Assembly: GCA_947473445.1 (NCBI GenBank)
Contig: CANJEU010000075.1
Location: forward strand, 1 to 8,504
Source: Fidelibacterota bacterium
Lineage (GTDB): Bacteria; Pseudomonadota; Alphaproteobacteria; Rhodospirillales; Rhodospirillaceae
Length of the DNA: 8,504 nt
Direction: 5' to 3'
The translations under genes were made by a program, and so were the position numbers. Shown here piece by piece: positions 6,425-8,504 of the stretch; position 1 is the first letter of the stretch; every line of letters starts with the position of its first letter. The notes beneath the pieces were generated by a model that did not search any database, had not been told where the DNA came from, and worked only from the letters and a program-made list of their open reading frames with translations.

Positions 6425-6742
6425 ATGCCGGCGTATCTCGTGGCCACCGTGGCCGTTCATGATCAAGACACCTACCGCAAGTACGCCGCGCTGACGCCCG
6501 CGCTCATCGCGCGGCACGGCGGAAAGTTTCTCACGCGGGGCAATCCCGTGCTCACGCTCGAGGGCCTTCCCTTCAAGGACAGCATGGTGATTCTCGAGTT
6601 CCCGACACAAGCCCATTGCGAAGCTTTCTTCAAGGATCCCGACTATGAAGCCGCGGCGGTTTTCCGCCGCGCGGCCTCGGTCGCACAAATTATTGTTCAA
6701 GAAGGCAACGCCGATACGGCCGCTCCGGCTCCGCGCCTTTAA
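6425..6742 (+). CDS. DUF1330 family protein
   Basis: The 105-residue protein matches DUF1330, a small dimeric alpha/beta-barrel (ferredoxin-like) family of unknown function. Family hallmarks are 'YLVATVAVHDQDTYRKYAA' at the start, 'ARHGGKFLTRG' (29-39), and 'VILEFPTQAHCEAFFKDPDY' (55-74), followed by 'RRAAS'. The ATG at 6425 is chosen over an upstream frame start at 6278 because a strong purine-rich ribosome site (GGGGAGGGG) sits 3 nt before it and the family begins with this 'PAYLV' strand. The upstream extension would also lie over the exoIII gene. The C-terminal 15 residues ('NADTAAPAPRL') are a disordered tail. It may be a cytoplasmic enzyme-like or ligand-binding dimer; the role is unknown. 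Confidence 0.9.
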   Translation: MPAYLVATVAVHDQDTYRKYAALTPALIARHGGKFLTRGNPVLTLEGLPFKDSMVILEFPTQAHCEAFFKDPDYEAAAVFRRAASVAQIIVQEGNADTAAPAPRL

Positions 6743-6880
6743 CGCGACGTGTAGGCGGCGCGGAGATACAACCGTTCACTGCGTAAGCGGCGTCAGTGCC
6801 TCATCATAACGGTGCGCACTGCACTGCAACTTTTTGCACGGGTCTGGCGTTAAGCTCCCGTAACATTATCCAGGTGTTCT

Positions 6881-7093
6881 GTGCTGTATCGCTGCTTTCT
6901 AGTCTACGGGAAAAACCGGCGCGTCACCTTGCCGCCGATCGACGCCGCCAGCGCGGAAGATGCGGCAGTGCTGGCAACGAAGTTCATGCGCAGCGAAGCC
7001 TCTATCGAAATATGGCAAGGCGCTGATCTCGTGCTCATGCGCAAACGCGCCGCTCTACAGCGCAAAAAGTGCCTTGAGCTGCTCGTCAGCTGA
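6881..7093 (+). CDS. Small conserved alphaproteobacterial protein ('YRC...IEIWQGA' type)
   Basis: The 70-residue protein begins with GTG, with CAGGTG about 4 nt upstream. 'LYRCFLVYGKNRRV' (2-15), 'DAASAEDAAVLA' (21-32) and 'ASIEIWQGADLV' (40-51) match a common type of small hypothetical protein in alphaproteobacteria, in which 'YRCYFLD', an Asp/Ala-rich helix and 'IEVWxGxR' recur in the same order. It is probably a single soluble alpha/beta domain; the function is unknown. The C-terminal tail 'MRKRAALQRKKCLELLVS' is basic. The 138-nt gap upstream holds a weak TAACATTAT -10-like box near 6861 and no strong -35. A hairpin follows directly after the stop. Confidence 0.68.
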   Translation: MLYRCFLVYGKNRRVTLPPIDAASAEDAAVLATKFMRSEASIEIWQGADLVLMRKRAALQRKKCLELLVS

Positions 7094-7136
7094 CCGCCCT
7101 TAGAGCGGTCTGACGCAGCGGTTGAGTGTAAACCGC
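7092..7136 (+). repeat. Two adjacent hairpins with interchangeable arms after the 70-residue gene
   Basis: GACCGC (7092-7097) pairs with GCGGTC (7105-7110) over a 7-nt loop. GCGGTT (7118-7123) pairs with AACCGC (7131-7136), again over a 7-nt loop. The four arms share the core ACCGC/GCGGT, so arm 1 could also pair with arm 3, and arm 2 with arm 4, giving alternative folds. No T-tract follows, so a simple intrinsic terminator is unlikely. The pair sits between two small genes and could be an attenuator, an RNA-stability element or paired protein-binding sites. Confidence 0.45.
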
Positions 7137-7210
7137 CTGACAAAATCGCCATCGGAACTAACGCAAGTCTGTGCTGTTGTTTCCGTATCGATTTGAACGT
7201 CAGAGGCCCC

Positions 7211-7396
7211 ATGCCCAAAAGCAAAACGCCCAAAAATAAAGTTTTCGCCATGAGTGAGGACGAAGTGCTGGCCGCGCTTACGTCGGACCCTGCGAAAGTA
7301 ACCGAGGTGGTCGTGCCCCCAGCCCAACCCGCGCCGTCGCCGGTGCCTGCTAGGCCGCAAGATGAAACCATTGTCAGGCGGCCGCGGGCATCTTGA
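7211..7396 (+). CDS. Small hypothetical protein, Lys/Pro-rich
   Basis: The 61-residue frame has an ATG with AGAGG 5 nt upstream, a good ribosome site, and is preferred to a TTG 18 nt earlier. The sequence is a basic start ('MPKSKTPKNKVFAMSEDE'), a short predicted helix ('EDEVLAALTSDPAK'), then a Val/Pro-rich disordered tail ('VVVPPAQPAPSPVPARP'), ending with Arg-rich residues. I recognise no family. Codon choice and the ordered composition favour a real gene, but its small size leaves doubt. It stands alone on the plus strand between the paired hairpins and two tandem GC hairpins. Confidence 0.45.
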   Translation: MPKSKTPKNKVFAMSEDEVLAALTSDPAKVTEVVVPPAQPAPSPVPARPQDETIVRRPRAS

Positions 7397-7455
7397 TCGT
7401 TCGGCAGCGCCAATTATCTCGAGAGTATCTCGGTCATCCCCCCGATCGCCGAGCT

Positions 7456-7475
7456 GGCTGTCCCCCCTAACAGCC
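7456..7475. terminator. Hairpin between convergent genes (first of two)
   Basis: GGCTGT and ACAGCC form a perfect 6-bp stem around an 8-nt C-rich loop. It lies 60 nt after the stop of the 61-residue gene, directly before a stronger hairpin. No T-tract follows on either strand. Termination is suggested only by position. Confidence 0.35.
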
Positions 7476-7510
7476 CGAGCGGCCCCACCCATTCCCCCCG
7501 GGGCCGCTTG
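7476..7510. terminator. Strong GC hairpin between convergent genes
   Basis: AGCGGCCCC (7478-7486) and GGGGCCGCT (7500-7508) form a perfect 9-bp stem. The stem extends by a G-T wobble and one C-G pair to 11 bp around a 13-nt loop. It lies between the plus-strand 61-residue gene and the minus-strand lipoprotein gene (stop at 7550), where a bidirectional terminator is expected. There is no run of T on either side, so a Rho-assisted or U-tract-independent mode would be needed. Confidence 0.5.
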
Positions 7511-7549
7511 CGCTGGGGATGCTCTCTCAGCCCCTAAGCCACCTGTTTT

Positions 7550-7792
7550 CTAGCGGCAGCGAATAGCGCGCGTCTCGTTGCGCGCGTCATTGGTGATCCG
7601 CGCGGCGTTTTCATAGCCGTTCGGGCAGGTGGCATAAGCTTGCGCATCGCAATCGGCGTCGGTACCGGCCTTACAGTCGAAGGTGAAGGTGCCGGGCATG
7701 GCGATTTCGTTTTTGTAGGTCGTGCACCCTCCGGAGGCGATGACGGCGACCGCAAGCGGGGCGGCAATAATAAGACGGGCGAATTTAAGCAT
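7550..7792 (-). CDS. Small putative lipoprotein with four further cysteines
   Basis: The 80-residue protein begins 'MLKFARLIIAAPLAVAVIASGGC', a positively charged start plus a hydrophobic stretch ending in a lipobox-like 'ASGGC' with Cys23. The -3 residue is Ser rather than the usual Leu, so lipidation is likely but not certain. The mature part of about 58 residues holds Cys40, Cys48, Cys56 and Cys79, enough for two disulfides, in 'FDCKAGTDADCDAQAYATC'. No known family is recognised. The start at 7792 is chosen because AGGAGA lies 5 nt upstream; a longer frame starting at 7855 lacks this and would bury the signal sequence. It probably resides in the periplasm or is anchored in a membrane. It is divergent from the TetR gene, with the operator-like palindrome between them, so TetR control is plausible. 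Confidence 0.75.
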   Translation of the reverse strand: MLKFARLIIAAPLAVAVIASGGCTTYKNEIAMPGTFTFDCKAGTDADCDAQAYATCPNGYENAARITNDARNETRAIRCR

Positions 7793-8092
7793 GCGTTTCT
7801 CCTGGTTTTGGAGATTAACGCCGCACCCCGGCCGGAGGTTTCCATCTCCAGGCATTTAGACGCGCGAATGCAAGCGAGCGATTTACACTGGCGGTTGAAA
7901 AATCTATACCGGTCGGTATAGGTGATGGCGGGCCACGTGTTCGGTACGTGTGGTGGTTTCGCCCGGAAATCGATTCGGTCCTGTATGCGACGGGAATCAC
8001 AGAGAAATTTGATACCCGTCAAATCCGGTCCTCCGCGGGGGGTTATAGAGTGGGTTCCAGAAGTCATAAGTTATTAGGAAGCCCCGTCCACT
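7793..8092. promoter_or_regulatory. Divergent regulatory region between the lipoprotein and TetR genes
   Basis: This 300-nt gap contains no credible gene. It holds a plus-strand promoter-like pair, TTGAAA (7895-7900) and TATAGG (7917-7922) with 16 nt between them. An 18-bp inverted repeat (7904-7921) covers the spacer and the -10. ACGTGT occurs twice with an 11-bp period (7935-7940 and 7946-7951). A second inverted repeat, ATTTGA-6 nt-TCAAAT, lies at 8007-8024. AGGAAG at 8076-8081 is the likely ribosome site of the TetR gene, 11 nt before its ATG. A minus-strand promoter for the lipoprotein must also lie here but has no clear boxes. Confidence 0.55.
7904..7921. promoter_or_regulatory. Candidate TetR-family operator
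   Basis: CTATACCG-GT-CGGTATAG is a perfect 8-bp inverted repeat with a 2-nt spacer. Its ACCG..CGGT core resembles operators of several TetR-family repressors. It lies between the divergent lipoprotein and TetR genes and overlaps the -10 of the promoter-like sequence TTGAAA-16-TATAGG. A repressor bound here would block transcription of tetR and might affect the lipoprotein promoter too. The link to this particular regulator is inferred from position. Confidence 0.65.
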
Positions 8093-8504
8093 ATGACGGC
8101 GCCTTCCATAGCTACGGTACCGTACGTGAGCGAGACAGACGACATTCAGCCGGGACGCCGGGGCGTTACGCGCCAGAAAATCCTCGAGGCGGCCTACGCC
8201 CTCTTCACGGCGCACGGGGTGAATCTGGTGGGCGTGGATACCATCAGCGCCCACGCGAACGTCGCCAAGATGACGCTCTACCATCACTTCGGCGCCAAAG
8301 AGAATCTCGTCTTGGCTTATCTTGATCTGCGCGCCAAGCGCTGGACGGTGGGATGGTTGAAGGCCGGCGTCGCCGCGCGCGCGCACGATCCGCGCGCACG
8401 GTTGCTCGCGGTGTTCGATCTGCTCCACGACTGGTTCGAAGCCGACGGCTTCGAAGGCTGCCCGTTCCTCCGCATTATTTGCGAATCCGAGGTCGGCTCG
8501 CCGG
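8093..8504 (+). CDS. TetR/AcrR family transcriptional regulator (5' part, runs off the window)
   Basis: The 137 codons present encode the N-terminal DNA-binding domain and the first part of the ligand-binding domain of a TetR-family repressor. 'TRQKILEAAYALFTAHG' (26-42) is helix 1. The helix-turn-helix spans about 47-66, ending in the signature 'KMTLYHHFGAKENLVLAYL' (59-77). 'FEGCPFL' (120-126) is a motif seen in the C-terminal domains of one TetR subgroup; the inducer cannot be predicted. ATG 8093 has AGGAAG 11 nt upstream. GTG 8126 is a possible later start that would remove an 11-residue non-conserved leader and place a 12-bp palindrome just before the gene. The stop codon lies beyond the window. 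Autorepression through the palindrome at 7904-7921 is likely. Confidence 0.94.
   Translation, partial: MTAPSIATVPYVSETDDIQPGRRGVTRQKILEAAYALFTAHGVNLVGVDTISAHANVAKMTLYHHFGAKENLVLAYLDLRAKRWTVGWLKAGVAARAHDPRARLLAVFDLLHDWFEADGFEGCPFLRIICESEVGSP
8113..8124. promoter_or_regulatory. Perfect 12-bp palindrome at the start of the TetR gene
   Basis: TACGGTACCGTA is a perfect palindrome within codons 7-11 of the TetR frame, if the start is ATG 8093, or 1 nt before GTG 8126. It shares the CGGTA/TACCG half-site with the larger candidate operator, in overlapping outward orientation, so it could be an accessory binding site. Chance is not excluded. Confidence 0.3.

Noticed and set aside
6355..6447. Longer ExoIII start at 6447
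   Set aside because: The extra 31 residues resemble no part of the family, and a good ribosome site precedes the internal start at 6354, where the conserved N-terminus begins.
6824..6838. TGCAA-CTTT-TTGCA inverted repeat upstream of the 70-residue gene
   Set aside because: The 5-bp arms with a T-rich loop are too short to separate from chance, and the repeat is not placed at a promoter or terminator.
7362..7553. Plus-strand open frame of 63 codons over the tandem hairpins
   Set aside because: It starts inside the 61-residue gene, lacks a ribosome site, and owes its Pro/Ser/Ala composition to the GC-rich hairpins.
7534..8067. Minus-strand open frame of 177 codons across the lipoprotein gene and its upstream gap
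   Set aside because: It runs over the lipoprotein gene in another frame and through the regulatory gap; composition is Pro/Arg/Thr-rich with no domain.

Overview
The window looks like an ordinary chromosomal stretch from a GC-rich Gram-negative bacterium, most likely an alphaproteobacterium. This rests on high GC at third codon positions, a long-chain polyprenyl diphosphate synthase of the kind that builds the ubiquinone tail, the DUF2007 and 'YRC..IEIWQGA' small proteins typical of that class, and a Sec-exported S1/P1 nuclease. No tRNA, rRNA, insertion sequence, integrase or CRISPR array is visible. The order and genus cannot be read from the sequence.

Layout. From 144 to 908 (+) lies a two-domain VOC/glyoxalase-fold protein. 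It converges on a minus-strand pair: a GNAT acetyltransferase (922-1353) and, 9 nt upstream of it, a polyprenyl synthetase (1363-2382). A 233-nt divergent gap separates these from a plus-strand cluster. That cluster holds a PAS-GAF-histidine-kinase-like protein (2616-4358), an S1/P1 nuclease that overlaps it by ATGA (4355-5149), and a DUF2007 protein (5159-5377). A long imperfect inverted repeat (5378-5494) separates this cluster from the convergent exodeoxyribonuclease III gene (5503-6354, minus). A DUF1330 gene (6425-6742, plus) diverges from exoIII. Then come two small plus-strand genes (6881-7093 and 7211-7396), a minus-strand small cysteine-rich putative lipoprotein (7550-7792), and the 5' part of a TetR-family regulator (8093 to the window end, plus).

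How the genes may work together. The clearest functional unit is the kinase-like gene, the nuclease and the DUF2007 gene. The kinase-like protein has every ATP-binding box but carries Ala359 where the phosphoacceptor histidine belongs, so it should not autophosphorylate in the usual way. Its last codons overlap the start of the secreted nuclease, and a 7-bp GC hairpin sits just before that start, which suggests translational coupling. The second unit is the divergent lipoprotein/TetR pair. Its 300-nt gap holds a perfect 8+2+8 inverted repeat laid over a promoter-like sequence, a good candidate for the TetR operator. The remaining genes are conserved housekeeping or small metabolic genes.

I do not see a complete new defence or mobile system. 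The most novel elements are the histidine-less kinase coupled to a nuclease, the 117-nt palindromic element, and the structured intergenic repeats near 7092-7136 and 7456-7510.
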